Assembly (NCBI RefSeq): GCF_026625565.1
Contig: NZ_CP112998.1
Location: 3,226,501-3,290,500 of the forward strand
Origin: Dyadobacter pollutisoli
GTDB lineage: Bacteria > Bacteroidota > Bacteroidia > Cytophagales > Spirosomataceae
Direction: 5' to 3'
DNA length: 64,000 nucleotides
The translations under genes were made by a program, and so were the position numbers. Shown piece after piece: positions 17,814 to 27,090 of this stretch. Position 1 is the first letter of the stretch. Each line of letters opens with the position of its first letter. Below the pieces are notes generated by a model. The model was not told where the DNA came from and ran no database searches. It saw nothing but the letters and a program-made list of their open reading frames with translations.

Positions 17814-20081
17814 TTAGGCGGCTCCAAGTTCTAATTGATTTTTAACTAATTCAAAATAATATCCTTTCTTGGCAGTCAGCTCCTGGTGCGTTCCCACCTC
17901 GCGGATTTCTCCGTTGTGAAGCACCACAATCTGGTCGGCATTTTTCACCGTACTTAACCTGTGTGCAATCACTACGACTGTTTTTCCTTTGAAAAACTCG
18001 TCCAGGTTCTCCATAATGATCTTTTCGTTATTAGCGTCCAATGCACTGGTAGCTTCATCAAAAAACATGTATTTGGGATCTTTGTAAACCGCCCGTGCGA
18101 TAAACAATCTCTGACGCTGGCCACCGCTGATCCCCGCTCCGGTGTTGCCGATCCTGGTGGTAAAGCCAAGGGGGAGCTTTTTGATATAATCCTGCAAATT
18201 CGCTACGTGGATAGCCTTTTTCATTCTGGTTTCCAAAATTCTCTGGCCGTCTACCGCGATATTCCGGGCAATGGTGTCTGAGAAAATAAAACCGTCCTGC
18301 ATAACGGTACCGCAATCTTTCCGCCAGGCTTTGGCCGAAATCTGATCCAGGTCCTCTCCATCCACCACAATCTGCCCGGACGACAATGGATAAAACCTGA
18401 GGAGCAATTTCAAAAGCGTTGTCTTCCCGCTGCCGCTGGAACCAACAATCGCTGTCACCTTTCCCTTGGGAATGTGCATGGAAACATTTTTCAGTATCAA
18501 AGGCGAAGTACTGCTTCCATACCTGAACGAAACGTCGTTTAGAACAATACCTTTGTTATCACTCTCCAAACTATTCAGTTTCAGAATGTCGGCGTCTTCA
18601 CCATCTTCCAAATTGCCTCCCTGCATGTGGTACTCCTCATCCAGTTCCTCATTGGGCTTGTTATGTATTTCACCCAGCCGGTCCAGACTAATTTTTGCAT
18701 CCTGCACCTTCTTGACAAAATTCATGATCTGATTCAATGGACCATTCATTTGCCCGATAATGTAGGAGATACTCAGCATCGCTCCCAGCGTAATCTGCTG
18801 CTCCATTACCAATTTGGCAGCCAGATAGGAGATCAGGATATTCTTGATCTGTGTGATACAGTTGGCTCCTATTTCCTGGTATTGTTCCAGAGAAAGGCTT
18901 TCTACACTTATCTTAAACAATTTGGCCTGTATTCTTTCCCATTCCCATCTCCTGGCCTGCTCGCAATTGTTGAGCTTGATTTCCTGCATTCCGGTAATCA
19001 ATTCGTAAATGCTGTTTTGATTCTCCCTCAATCGTTGAAACCGCATATAGTCCAGATTTTTTCTTCGATTCAGAAAGACAAAAACCCAGCTTACCGAGAT
19101 GATGCTTCCGATGAAAAAGATACCCAGAAGTGAAATGTTATACGTAGAAAGTACCACTGAGAACACCAGCAGATTGACCAGCGAAAAGAGCGTATTCAGG
19201 GTCGAACCGGTCAGGAACTCTTCGATCCGGTGATGGTCATTGATCCGCTGCGATATATCCCCCACATTTTTCGATTCGAAAAAGTTAATGGGAAGCTTCA
19301 TGAGCTTCGTCAGAAAGTTGGAAATAATCGAGACACTGAGCCGTGTATTGACGTGTAGCAAAATCCAGTTTCGGATCATATCGACCCCAATATTCCCTAA
19401 AAACAGCAATAGCTGAGAAAATAACACCAGGTGGATAAAATTGTAGTTCTGCAGTTGTATTCCGTAGTCGACCAGGCTTTGTGTCAAAAACGGAAACAAT
19501 ACACTGATCAAGCTGCCCAACAACATGCCCAGAAATATCTGCACGAGATATCGTTTGTAAGGCCGCAGATATTGAAAGAGGAATTTGAACCCGATCGGCG
19601 TTTGTTTGTGCTCCTCACTGCTATCGTAAAATTCCGGTGTGGGTTCCAGCAAAAGAGCCACCCCTTTTTCATCGTGAGAGCTTGCCCAGCTCCTCATGAA
19701 AACCTTCTTATCCACCTTCACCAGCCCATGACCGGGATCTGCAACGATCAAAACACTCTCCTTTCGAAATATGTTTTTTTCCTTGACATCATACAAAACC
19801 ACATAATGCTCCTGGTTCCAGTGAAGTATACATGGTAGCGGCACCTCGGTGGCCAGCTGTTCATAGCTTAACTTAACGGGCAAGGTTTTGATACCGATTT
19901 TCTCCGCCGCCTGGCAGAGGCCATTCAAGCTTACGCCATTCTTTCCAATGTGCGCATTGGCCCTGAAAAAATCAAGGGAATAGTCCTTGCCATAAAATGC
20001 AGTAACCATCCTCAGACAAGTTGGCCCACAATCCATGTAGTCCAGTTGGCGAAAAAATTTATATTTGTTTTTCATATGCAT
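17814..20081 (-). CDS. C39-peptidase-containing ABC transporter (LanT-type)
   Basis: A 755-residue bifunctional exporter. The N-terminal C39 cysteine protease has Q12, catalytic C18 in YMDCGPTCLRM, H92 in EHYVVLYDV and D115 in VADPGHG. Membrane helices fill about 170-460. The ATPase has Walker A (GSSGSGKTT), signature (ISGGQRQRL), Walker B (YMFFDEATSALD) and H-loop (AHRLSTVK). C39 exporters cut the leader after a double glycine while exporting the core. The five precursors at 27.2-28.5 kb all have a Gly-Gly before a Cys-rich core, which fits. It lies between a helical-repeat gene and the HlyD adaptor. Confidence 0.95.
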   Translation of the reverse strand: MHMKNKYKFFRQLDYMDCGPTCLRMVTAFYGKDYSLDFFRANAHIGKNGVSLNGLCQAAEKIGIKTLPVKLSYEQLATEVPLPCILHWNQEHYVVLYDVKEKNIFRKESVLIVADPGHGLVKVDKKVFMRSWASSHDEKGVALLLEPTPEFYDSSEEHKQTPIGFKFLFQYLRPYKRYLVQIFLGMLLGSLISVLFPFLTQSLVDYGIQLQNYNFIHLVLFSQLLLFLGNIGVDMIRNWILLHVNTRLSVSIISNFLTKLMKLPINFFESKNVGDISQRINDHHRIEEFLTGSTLNTLFSLVNLLVFSVVLSTYNISLLGIFFIGSIISVSWVFVFLNRRKNLDYMRFQRLRENQNSIYELITGMQEIKLNNCEQARRWEWERIQAKLFKISVESLSLEQYQEIGANCITQIKNILISYLAAKLVMEQQITLGAMLSISYIIGQMNGPLNQIMNFVKKVQDAKISLDRLGEIHNKPNEELDEEYHMQGGNLEDGEDADILKLNSLESDNKGIVLNDVSFRYGSSTSPLILKNVSMHIPKGKVTAIVGSSGSGKTTLLKLLLRFYPLSSGQIVVDGEDLDQISAKAWRKDCGTVMQDGFIFSDTIARNIAVDGQRILETRMKKAIHVANLQDYIKKLPLGFTTRIGNTGAGISGGQRQRLFIARAVYKDPKYMFFDEATSALDANNEKIIMENLDEFFKGKTVVVIAHRLSTVKNADQIVVLHNGEIREVGTHQELTAKKGYYFELVKNQLELGAA

Positions 20082-20094
20082 TTTGGATAAGTGG

Positions 20095-21150
20095 CTAAAT
20101 GTATACGGGCTGATTACATCGGTTTAACTGAGTAAACTCTCTATGTATCAATGGAATAAGAAACTGATCCGAAGGCTGTAAATGCAAGTGAAAGGATATA
20201 TAATCGTCTACCTTTTCACAAACCGCCTGAAAACTTTCGCCTCTCAAATGTCTTTGGGCAAGGTTCAGATAGTTACAGATCACAGCTAGTTTTAAAACAT
20301 CAAAACTGGTATCCATTGGCAGCATCAGGAACTCAGCCAGTTGGCTCAGGAAAGCGTTATGCTCCTGTAAGAAAAAAGCTCTTTTCAGAGAGATAAATCT
20401 TCCGATTATTTGCAGGTGATCGTTCGAAATTTCAAAATGACCCATATCCTTCAAAACGATTTCATATAAAGCCCTTTCTTCAGCTCTTTTGGAATATCCC
20501 AAAATCATTTTGGTTGTATGGAGAATCACATCGTCGATACCGCGCTGCCTGGTGTAGCCGTCATGGTCAAACATATAATAATCCCACTTCCCCGGCAATG
20601 AAGCATAGTCCTTGTAGATCAGTGCTTTCAAAATTCCATTGTGCAGTTCACATGCCCGGCGAACCCGCCCTTCCTTTAAATGAATTTTGGCCAGATTAGG
20701 GATCTGGTCCAAAATTCTCCTGAACGCCAGAAAAGCTGCGCCTTTACTTTCCAGGTGCTCAGATAGTTCGAGGCCTTCATTTAAATGCGCTACCGCTTCG
20801 GGATATACGCCATTTGAATAAAAGAAGAAAGACCAACCTGAATGATAAAAAAGCTTTGCATACAAATGTGAATTTCCTTTAAGAAGTGCCAGCTCCGCAT
20901 TCGCCCGTTGAAAATAATCCAGTGAACTCTTCACCGATTTCGTTCGCGCCACATTGACGGCCTCAGAAAACATATCGACTACTTGGAGCGACATTCTTCC
21001 TGGTTCTTCTCCCAAAAACCGATACACTTCGTTTTTGTCAAGACGATTAATCCGCGTTTTTCTTTCGAACTCCAATAGCTCGCTTTTCTCGCTGGACACA
21101 AAAGACCCCGCTAACTTTTCTGAAAGACCGATGATCCCGCTTGCTTCCAT
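20095..21150 (-). CDS. Helical-repeat (TPR-like) protein of unknown function in the RiPP operon
   Basis: A 351-residue soluble protein that looks all-helical, with TPR-like stretches (YFQRANAELALLKGN, VYPEAVAHLNEGLELSE, GRVRRACELHNGILKAL). It has no signal peptide, membrane helix or catalytic motif that I recognise. It lies 13 bases before the transporter and 3 bases after the flavin oxidoreductase, so it is firmly within the operon. A scaffold or peptide-binding role is possible but is only inference from the repeat character. Confidence 0.7.
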   Translation of the reverse strand: MEASGIIGLSEKLAGSFVSSEKSELLEFERKTRINRLDKNEVYRFLGEEPGRMSLQVVDMFSEAVNVARTKSVKSSLDYFQRANAELALLKGNSHLYAKLFYHSGWSFFFYSNGVYPEAVAHLNEGLELSEHLESKGAAFLAFRRILDQIPNLAKIHLKEGRVRRACELHNGILKALIYKDYASLPGKWDYYMFDHDGYTRQRGIDDVILHTTKMILGYSKRAEERALYEIVLKDMGHFEISNDHLQIIGRFISLKRAFFLQEHNAFLSQLAEFLMLPMDTSFDVLKLAVICNYLNLAQRHLRGESFQAVCEKVDDYISFHLHLQPSDQFLIPLIHREFTQLNRCNQPVYI

Positions 21151-21153
21151 GGT

Positions 21154-22062
21154 TTAGTTAAATCTCTTTTCGATTTGCTCCATACTTTTCATTCTGTCTG
21201 AATGCGAGGTCAACAGATCCGTAAATATGAATTCGTCCACCCCGAATGTTTCCTGATAATTGGCTATCATGTCGTAGAACCGGTCAGGGCAGCCAACGTG
21301 ACAATTTTCTGCATTTTCCTTTTCGCTGACTTGATCATTCCTGCCTGCCTTATATCCTTCCAGGCACACGCCGGAAATGGCAAGATTAATTTTGGGGGCG
21401 TATCCAAAAGAGGTCTGATACCGCTCTTTAAATGCCTGCATCAGGTCTTTATGCGGTTCCAGGTCAGCTCCTTTGTGAAATAGTGAGCGGGAGAAATTCA
21501 TTTCCTTCCGCAGCGTACGGTCTAATCCGTTCAATGATCCGCTCATGCCCCATAATTCCGGTACGGCTGCTTTATAAGGAGGCAGAACTATGCCGTCGCC
21601 ACCATTAAAGAGCTCATCCTCATTTCTCAGGAAGAACAGCAGCTCGTCCAACGATTTATCGAAACCTGCTTTTATATCTTTTGAGCTGTCTTCCAGTGCA
21701 TACGACTTCACTTTGTCGCTGACACGTCCATTGACCACACCGAGATCTATCCGGTTATTAAACAGACTGTTTAGTAACTTGAACCGTGCCGCAATATGAA
21801 AAGGCTGATGTATGGACAGCAAAATACCCGCCGTCCCGATCCGTATATTTTTTGTGGCGGAAGCAAGCACGCCAATGAGTGGTTCGGGGGTAGTCCAGGC
21901 GTGTGTTTTATGACCGTAGTAATGTTCGGCAAGCCATATTCTTTCAAACCCCAACTGATCGGCATACTGTGCATACTCCACCAGGTCGCTGAGTATTTTT
22001 AGGCTATTGGTCGTGCCGCCCCGTAAGCCAAAGTCCAGAAGTCCTAACCTGACGTTTTTCAT
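21154..22062 (-). CDS. LLM-class (luciferase-like) flavin-dependent oxidoreductase
   Basis: A 302-residue bacterial-luciferase-fold protein: VRLGLLDFGLRGG at the start, then YAQYADQLGFERIWLAEHYYG, and NIRIGTAGILLSIHQPF, the family's flavin/F420-binding strand. Members are FMN monooxygenases or F420 reductases. In some lanthipeptide pathways luciferase-like LanJC enzymes reduce dehydroamino acids to D-amino acids; other LLM enzymes hydroxylate. Lying 3 bases from both the LanC gene and the repeat-protein gene, this one is probably a tailoring enzyme for the lanthipeptides. The reaction is unassigned. Confidence 0.85.
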   Translation of the reverse strand: MKNVRLGLLDFGLRGGTTNSLKILSDLVEYAQYADQLGFERIWLAEHYYGHKTHAWTTPEPLIGVLASATKNIRIGTAGILLSIHQPFHIAARFKLLNSLFNNRIDLGVVNGRVSDKVKSYALEDSSKDIKAGFDKSLDELLFFLRNEDELFNGGDGIVLPPYKAAVPELWGMSGSLNGLDRTLRKEMNFSRSLFHKGADLEPHKDLMQAFKERYQTSFGYAPKINLAISGVCLEGYKAGRNDQVSEKENAENCHVGCPDRFYDMIANYQETFGVDEFIFTDLLTSHSDRMKSMEQIEKRFN

Positions 22063-22065
22063 AGG

Positions 22066-23295
22066 TCAATACAGTAACATGATTTTTTGCCACTCATTAT
22101 ATTGAGGATGTTCCAGTGCAAATCGTGCAAGCGCGATACCCGACAAACCACTCAAAAAGGATACGTCCGTCGCCGCGTCATCACCAAGTATCTTGTCCAG
22201 GTAATTTTCAGTCTCATTCTCCCAGAACATCACACCGTCATCGTAACTCGCATACATCTCATTATCAAACTGTTTCAGATTCTGAAATATCAGGGCAAGG
22301 CTGCTGGACCCATGACATAAATGCGGGTTATCGACCCATGTTTCACTTTGCGTTTGTCTTTTCAAACACCTGCTCCCTACCCTTCCGGCGATCGATATCC
22401 AGTCGGGATTGTTGAGTATGCTGCCTGCGCGATAAAGCAACATGACCTGATTCAGGTCTCCGTAGCACCATCCCATTCGATAGGTATAAAAGCCCACATT
22501 TTGGGGATCGTCCGCGGGTAATGAGAGCATTTGATTGGTAGGAAAAATACTCTTGTTAAGATCCTTCTCATTTTCGAAGTTCGCCAGGGAAAAGATGTAA
22601 CCTACGCCCCGCTCAACGGCTTCCCGGATTTCGTTTTGAAGCAGGCCTTTTTCGTACACACCCAGCAACCCCAGCAGAATTCCCGGAAGCCCGTGAACCA
22701 AGCCAAAATTCAAATCATCCTCAACGGTGAATTTGAGCTTGCGGTAAATGTATTCGTTTTTGATATAATCTGCGCCAGAAGGTCTCCTACTTAATATTTC
22801 CTGCGCCAGGGTCGTAATGTGTTCCCTTACGGTCTCGTTTGTAATGTCACCCTCACACAGATACGTTAGTGCGCCTAACGCACCATGCATGTAGTCAAAA
22901 TTGTGGTTACCAATTTCCAGCAATGCCCTTTTATAGATCCGCTCATCCAGCTCCAATTTAAGATCGTCGTACCCGGAACCGATCAATTCGTATTTTTTTA
23001 GCAAGCTCAATACCCAACCCAGTCCGGTGAACCCAGCTGATAAAGAAATGGAACCCGTCAGGCCCGAAGGCGTTCCTATTCTTTCTATAATGTCGTTCAG
23101 CTTCCCAAGTACCTTGTTTTTGTATTTTACATCACCGTCCAACAGGTAAGCATGCAAGTAAAACAACACGATACCCAGCTCTCCGGCATAAAGCCCGTCA
23201 CCTTTTGTCGGATTTGAACCGATTTTACGATCGACCAGATCAATCAATTCGGTCGAGGCATATGTTTCTGATTTTGCGATTTGGTCCAAGATCAT
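22066..23295 (-). CDS. Lanthionine synthetase C-like cyclase with complete zinc site (LanC)
   Basis: A 409-residue LanC-family protein. The zinc and acid/base residues known from NisC are all in place: D134 in FDYMHGALG, H201 in GLVHGLPG, C277 in WCYGD, and C327-H328 in LCHGSS. Repeating Gly-rich turns (AGFTGLGW, SGLSGIALA) mark the alpha-toroid. LanC adds Cys thiols to Dha/Dhb to make lanthionine rings. It is translated right before the flavin oxidoreductase (3-base gap). With the Cys-rich precursors and LanB2 it gives a complete class I set. Confidence 0.93.
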   Translation of the reverse strand: MILDQIAKSETYASTELIDLVDRKIGSNPTKGDGLYAGELGIVLFYLHAYLLDGDVKYKNKVLGKLNDIIERIGTPSGLTGSISLSAGFTGLGWVLSLLKKYELIGSGYDDLKLELDERIYKRALLEIGNHNFDYMHGALGALTYLCEGDITNETVREHITTLAQEILSRRPSGADYIKNEYIYRKLKFTVEDDLNFGLVHGLPGILLGLLGVYEKGLLQNEIREAVERGVGYIFSLANFENEKDLNKSIFPTNQMLSLPADDPQNVGFYTYRMGWCYGDLNQVMLLYRAGSILNNPDWISIAGRVGSRCLKRQTQSETWVDNPHLCHGSSSLALIFQNLKQFDNEMYASYDDGVMFWENETENYLDKILGDDAATDVSFLSGLSGIALARFALEHPQYNEWQKIMLLY

Positions 23296-23316
23296 ATCAT
23301 TGTCGTTAAAATGTTG

Positions 23317-24510
23317 CTAGATGAGCATGGTCGGAAGTGGTAAGTCTCTGTTCAAAAAACACATCATACCAATCCCTATCCCTGCAATTCCTTCATGAAA
23401 AGCAATATTGGTAGACAGGTGGCCTTGATTATACCTGGCCATAAACCCTGCCGTTTCGTTGTTGAATTTTCTCTGCCTAATGGATTCCGCATACCAAAAA
23501 TCTGAGGCGTCTCGTAATTTCTCTGCCCTTATTGCCCGGTATAGTCGATCAAATCGAAGCGCCAGTCCGGTAGTACCATACAAAATACTGGCATCGCTTA
23601 CGCCACAATCATCAAGCGTATGCCGAATACAGCAGAGATCCAGAGTCCGGTCGATTACGTCATTTACATCGGCTCTCTTTGTAACTTTCCAGGCGTTCCA
23701 CAGGCCGCACGCAATCGCTAGATCTCCGTCCAATAGCGCATTTGACTTATTCGTGCTTCCTGACTTTGCCGGAAAATATCCCGGATTTGGCTTTTGTTCA
23801 TGGCCAAGGAGAAAATCTGTTGCATGATCGATGATGCGAAGACAGTCACCTCGAAGGATATCATTCTCATAGATCGATGACAGCAATGTTATTATCCTCG
23901 ACGAGCCGCAAACCATTCCCAAGTAAATCCCATCTCTTTTTGCAAATGGCCATTTCCAGTAATACCCTTTTTGATCTTTGATCGCAAACTTTTCAAATGC
24001 ATGTACCAGATCTGCCAAGTGATCGATCGCCTCCGGATTTTCATTTATTCTGGTTAAAAAATACTCGCCGGCGAACATTGCTCCAAAATGATTCAATTCT
24101 CCCTCTCTTAGCTTTACCCTCATGAAAACACTAATCTGAGCGTCCAACTTGCGAAGTATCTCCGCATTGATCTGGGGAAGTAAGCCTTCATTTTTAACAA
24201 ACTGAATGAATAAACCTATTTCTATAATCTCTCTGAAGTAGAGTATCGTGTCATCATATAATCTGAATGAAATTGCGGCGATGCTTTTTTCAAAATACTC
24301 GATCGCGGGCAATCTGTACTTTCCATCGTTTTTGAATTTGGCATAGAAGGAATAGAACAGAGCGATACTTAACAATCCGCTGCCGTAACCGACATACTTC
24401 AAATTGGTTGCATTTGGATCAAGCGAGGCACGAATGTCTTCGATAACGCCCTCTGTATACAACCGTTGATCCTGCAAGACACTAGTACATCCGGCCTCTC
24501 TGATCTTCAT
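23317..24510 (-). CDS. LanC-like protein lacking zinc ligands
   Basis: About 397 residues (ATG at 24510; a TTG 6 bases upstream is possible), the same length as the neighbouring LanC and with matching landmarks: YVGYGSGLLSIALFY near the start and FHEGIAGIGIG at the end. The catalytic positions are altered: the expected His-Gly becomes MVCGSS, the Trp-Cys-Tyr-Gly-Asp motif becomes LLDGD, and the Cys-His-Gly becomes LYGTTG. A zinc-dependent cyclase function is therefore unlikely. It is intact, so a partner, substrate-binding or regulatory subunit of LanC is more likely than a dead gene. Its start lies inside the end of the TonB receptor gene (29-base overlap). Confidence 0.75.
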   Translation of the reverse strand: MKIREAGCTSVLQDQRLYTEGVIEDIRASLDPNATNLKYVGYGSGLLSIALFYSFYAKFKNDGKYRLPAIEYFEKSIAAISFRLYDDTILYFREIIEIGLFIQFVKNEGLLPQINAEILRKLDAQISVFMRVKLREGELNHFGAMFAGEYFLTRINENPEAIDHLADLVHAFEKFAIKDQKGYYWKWPFAKRDGIYLGMVCGSSRIITLLSSIYENDILRGDCLRIIDHATDFLLGHEQKPNPGYFPAKSGSTNKSNALLDGDLAIACGLWNAWKVTKRADVNDVIDRTLDLCCIRHTLDDCGVSDASILYGTTGLALRFDRLYRAIRAEKLRDASDFWYAESIRQRKFNNETAGFMARYNQGHLSTNIAFHEGIAGIGIGMMCFLNRDLPLPTMLI

Positions 24511-26899
24511 TGCCAAGTGATTTTTCTTTGATTTTCTTCACCGTTTTCTTACCGAAGTTGTAGCTGAACGAGAGCTGCACCCTGCGTGTGTCATAGAAAT
24601 TGTTGACCGTCATATTTACATTTCCATAATGTGAACTGCCTCTCCATCTCCGTTGGCGAAAAACATCGGAAACACTCAGCTTGATATTGCCATGGTGGTT
24701 GAAAATTTGCCTCCCTATACCAAAATCAAGGCTGGAAGCACTTTTCAGTCTGTCAATTCCTTCGAGTCTGGGTGTTTGATAGTAAAATAATACTTCTCCT
24801 TTCCAATTGTTGGGCAAGGTGATCGTATTGATCATCTGCCCGTAACCACTCCACGCCGAGTTGTTGAAAGCAATATTCTGGTTCAATCCGGCATCATTCA
24901 AAACCGTGTAGCCGCCATATAATGTCACGCTGCTATTCACTTGTTTCAAAGGGTGGAAAGGGAATACCAGGGATAGCGAGTATTGGTCCTGGCTATCCAT
25001 ATTCTGGTACAGAAAAGTAGTTACCTTGGTCTCGTCGTTAATCTTTGGAATGTCAAACATCGCATTTTTAACATGTGTATAACCTAGGACGACGTTTAAC
25101 TGCCTGAAAGTCTGCGTGAATTCCAGATTGTTGTTATACTGCGGAGTTAGCGTAGGATTGCCCTGCCGAATGGCATACTTTCCGGAATATGCCACAAATG
25201 GAATCAGTATAGAAAATGCCGGACGATTGATTTTTCTGCTGAAAGAAAGACCCCATTGATAGTTGTCCGACTGTTTGCTATGAATCAGAAATGAAGGGAA
25301 GAAATTCAGAAAGTCCCTTTTTCCCACGTGCTGAACATCCGACTGCGTTTGCTCCGCACGAATCCCGCCATTGAGTTTTATTTTCCCAATTTCCTGCGAA
25401 AACGTCAAGTATCCGGCTAAAATCGTCTCCTCATATCCCGATCTTGCAAACGGATTTTCGATCGGCGACTGAATACCATTTTTGACCTGAAACTGATCGA
25501 TCGAATTATCGGACTGGGTATACATCCCTTTCACACCTACTTCAAATGAGGTTTTATCACTTACCTCGTAGTTGTAATCGAGTTGAGAAACCAGGAGCTT
25601 GATATCAGCACCATTGGAGGTGTTAATGCGGGTATCGCTGTCTTCTACTTTGTCACGATTAAGGTCAAAGTCATAGTAAAAAATATCCGAAAGGCTCGAA
25701 TTGGTGTACCTGCTGAACGTGCTTACAAAATTCAAACTGCTTTTGCTGTACTTGCCTTCGTAATAGGCGCTGTAATTGTAGAGATGGCTTTTGCCTTCCC
25801 CCAGCGTTTTGCTCACCGTACCGTTTAGCAACGGGCTGTCTTCATTAATCAGGAAAAACGCTGCGGTTTCACTGATATCATCACGCCGCTTATCATTGGT
25901 GTTATCGAATGTAAAACCTAATGTGTTGCCTTTGTTCAAATTATAGGACACTCCCGCACTTACCGGCACAGTATTCCTCTTATAATTGTGTACCCCTTCA
26001 TTCTCAAACAATTGGTTATCTGACCGGTACAAATTCGTTAAATGCTGGTTATTCTTTCCATCATAGAAACTATATCCCAGATTCGCGAACATCGAAAATT
26101 TGTTGTACCGGTATCCCAGGTTCAAACGTGGGCTCCACCGAAGCCTTTCACCCTGAGAAACCCGGCCGTCGAACTGGCCGGTAAATCCGTTTTGTGTCGC
26201 CTTTTTGGTAATAATGTTGATCACCCCGCCCGAAGCTGCGGCGTCGTATTTGGCCGATGGGTTGGTGTTCACCTCAATCTTTACAATGTCTTCCGATTTC
26301 ATATTCGAAAGCATCATATTCAGTGTTTCGCCATAATAGGGCTTGTTGTCTATCAATACCAGTACATTACTTTTTCCCCGTACGGTAATTCCTCCCCCCA
26401 TGCCTACGTTAACCAGTGGAATGACGCCCAGAAGCTCCGTTCCGTTTCGGCCTTTCGACAAGATGCTATTTTCGAGATTAACCACGATGCCATTAGGCCG
26501 TTGCTCCACCAGGGATCTGGCACCCTTTATCACCACCTCACCAAGCAATTTCTGATCGGTAGCCATCGTCACATCACCTAAATCAGCCACATTGTGCTCA
26601 GCATTGACCTGAATAGGCCCCCTGAAAACCTTCTGGTACTCAATGGAAGTAATGGTAATAATGTATACTCCAGACTTGACGTTCGCAATTTCGAAATAAC
26701 CCGAGGTATCCGTCAAGGTTCCCTGCACCAGGCTCGTGTCCCCCGATGTATAAAGTGTAACGGAGGCAAACTCCACAGGAGCTTGGCGGCTGCCGTCGAT
26801 AGCATGACCTTTGATCGATCCGCTCTGCGCTTTTACAGACATCGCGTTTACCAAAAACGCTGCGATGAAAACCAAATATCTTCCCATACCATTCTTCAT
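24482..26899 (-). CDS. TonB-dependent outer-membrane receptor with carboxypeptidase-regulatory-like domain
   Basis: An 805-residue outer-membrane protein: signal peptide (to about residue 24, MSVKAQ), a CarboxypepD_reg-like domain (about 27-115), a plug (GGITVRGKSNVLVLIDN), and a beta-barrel of the OMP_b-brl_3 type to the C-terminus. It is first in the minus operon that encodes the LanC pair and exporter and overlaps the next gene, so it is probably linked to the lanthipeptide system. It could bring in a signal or the product, give immunity, or serve as a release route; none is shown. A non-SusC type, as no SusD follows. Confidence 0.88.
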   Translation of the reverse strand: MKNGMGRYLVFIAAFLVNAMSVKAQSGSIKGHAIDGSRQAPVEFASVTLYTSGDTSLVQGTLTDTSGYFEIANVKSGVYIITITSIEYQKVFRGPIQVNAEHNVADLGDVTMATDQKLLGEVVIKGARSLVEQRPNGIVVNLENSILSKGRNGTELLGVIPLVNVGMGGGITVRGKSNVLVLIDNKPYYGETLNMMLSNMKSEDIVKIEVNTNPSAKYDAAASGGVINIITKKATQNGFTGQFDGRVSQGERLRWSPRLNLGYRYNKFSMFANLGYSFYDGKNNQHLTNLYRSDNQLFENEGVHNYKRNTVPVSAGVSYNLNKGNTLGFTFDNTNDKRRDDISETAAFFLINEDSPLLNGTVSKTLGEGKSHLYNYSAYYEGKYSKSSLNFVSTFSRYTNSSLSDIFYYDFDLNRDKVEDSDTRINTSNGADIKLLVSQLDYNYEVSDKTSFEVGVKGMYTQSDNSIDQFQVKNGIQSPIENPFARSGYEETILAGYLTFSQEIGKIKLNGGIRAEQTQSDVQHVGKRDFLNFFPSFLIHSKQSDNYQWGLSFSRKINRPAFSILIPFVAYSGKYAIRQGNPTLTPQYNNNLEFTQTFRQLNVVLGYTHVKNAMFDIPKINDETKVTTFLYQNMDSQDQYSLSLVFPFHPLKQVNSSVTLYGGYTVLNDAGLNQNIAFNNSAWSGYGQMINTITLPNNWKGEVLFYYQTPRLEGIDRLKSASSLDFGIGRQIFNHHGNIKLSVSDVFRQRRWRGSSHYGNVNMTVNNFYDTRRVQLSFSYNFGKKTVKKIKEKSLGNEDQRGRMY

Positions 26900-26980
26900 T
26901 TAAGTTATTAACTCAGAAACAACATAGCAATTTTACCTGCTAATAATGACCACTTCAATTTTAAGCGACTAACGTCTTCT

Positions 26981-27030
26981 TTTTTGCGACGAACTGCAAT
27001 TCGTTCATGAATTGCAGTTCGTCGCAAAAA
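26981..27030. repeat. Perfect 22-bp inverted repeat in the divergent promoter region
   Basis: Bases 26981-27002 and 27009-27030 are exact inverted copies around a 6-base centre (GTTCAT). The outer ends are T-rich on the left and A-rich on the right, the opposite polarity to a rho-independent terminator. It lies between the divergent TonB-receptor operon and the tRNA/precursor array. It may be an operator, a transcript hairpin or the remains of a mobile element. Confidence 0.8.
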
Positions 27031-27090
27031 TTTTCTATTGCAATACCGGCGCATTTAGTTTGCAAACATAAAATTTAGCGCAATCACAAT

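Noticed and set aside
26981..27030. Reading the 22-bp palindrome as a rho-independent terminator
   Set aside because: T-rich and A-rich ends are on the wrong sides and it lies between divergent, not convergent, genes.
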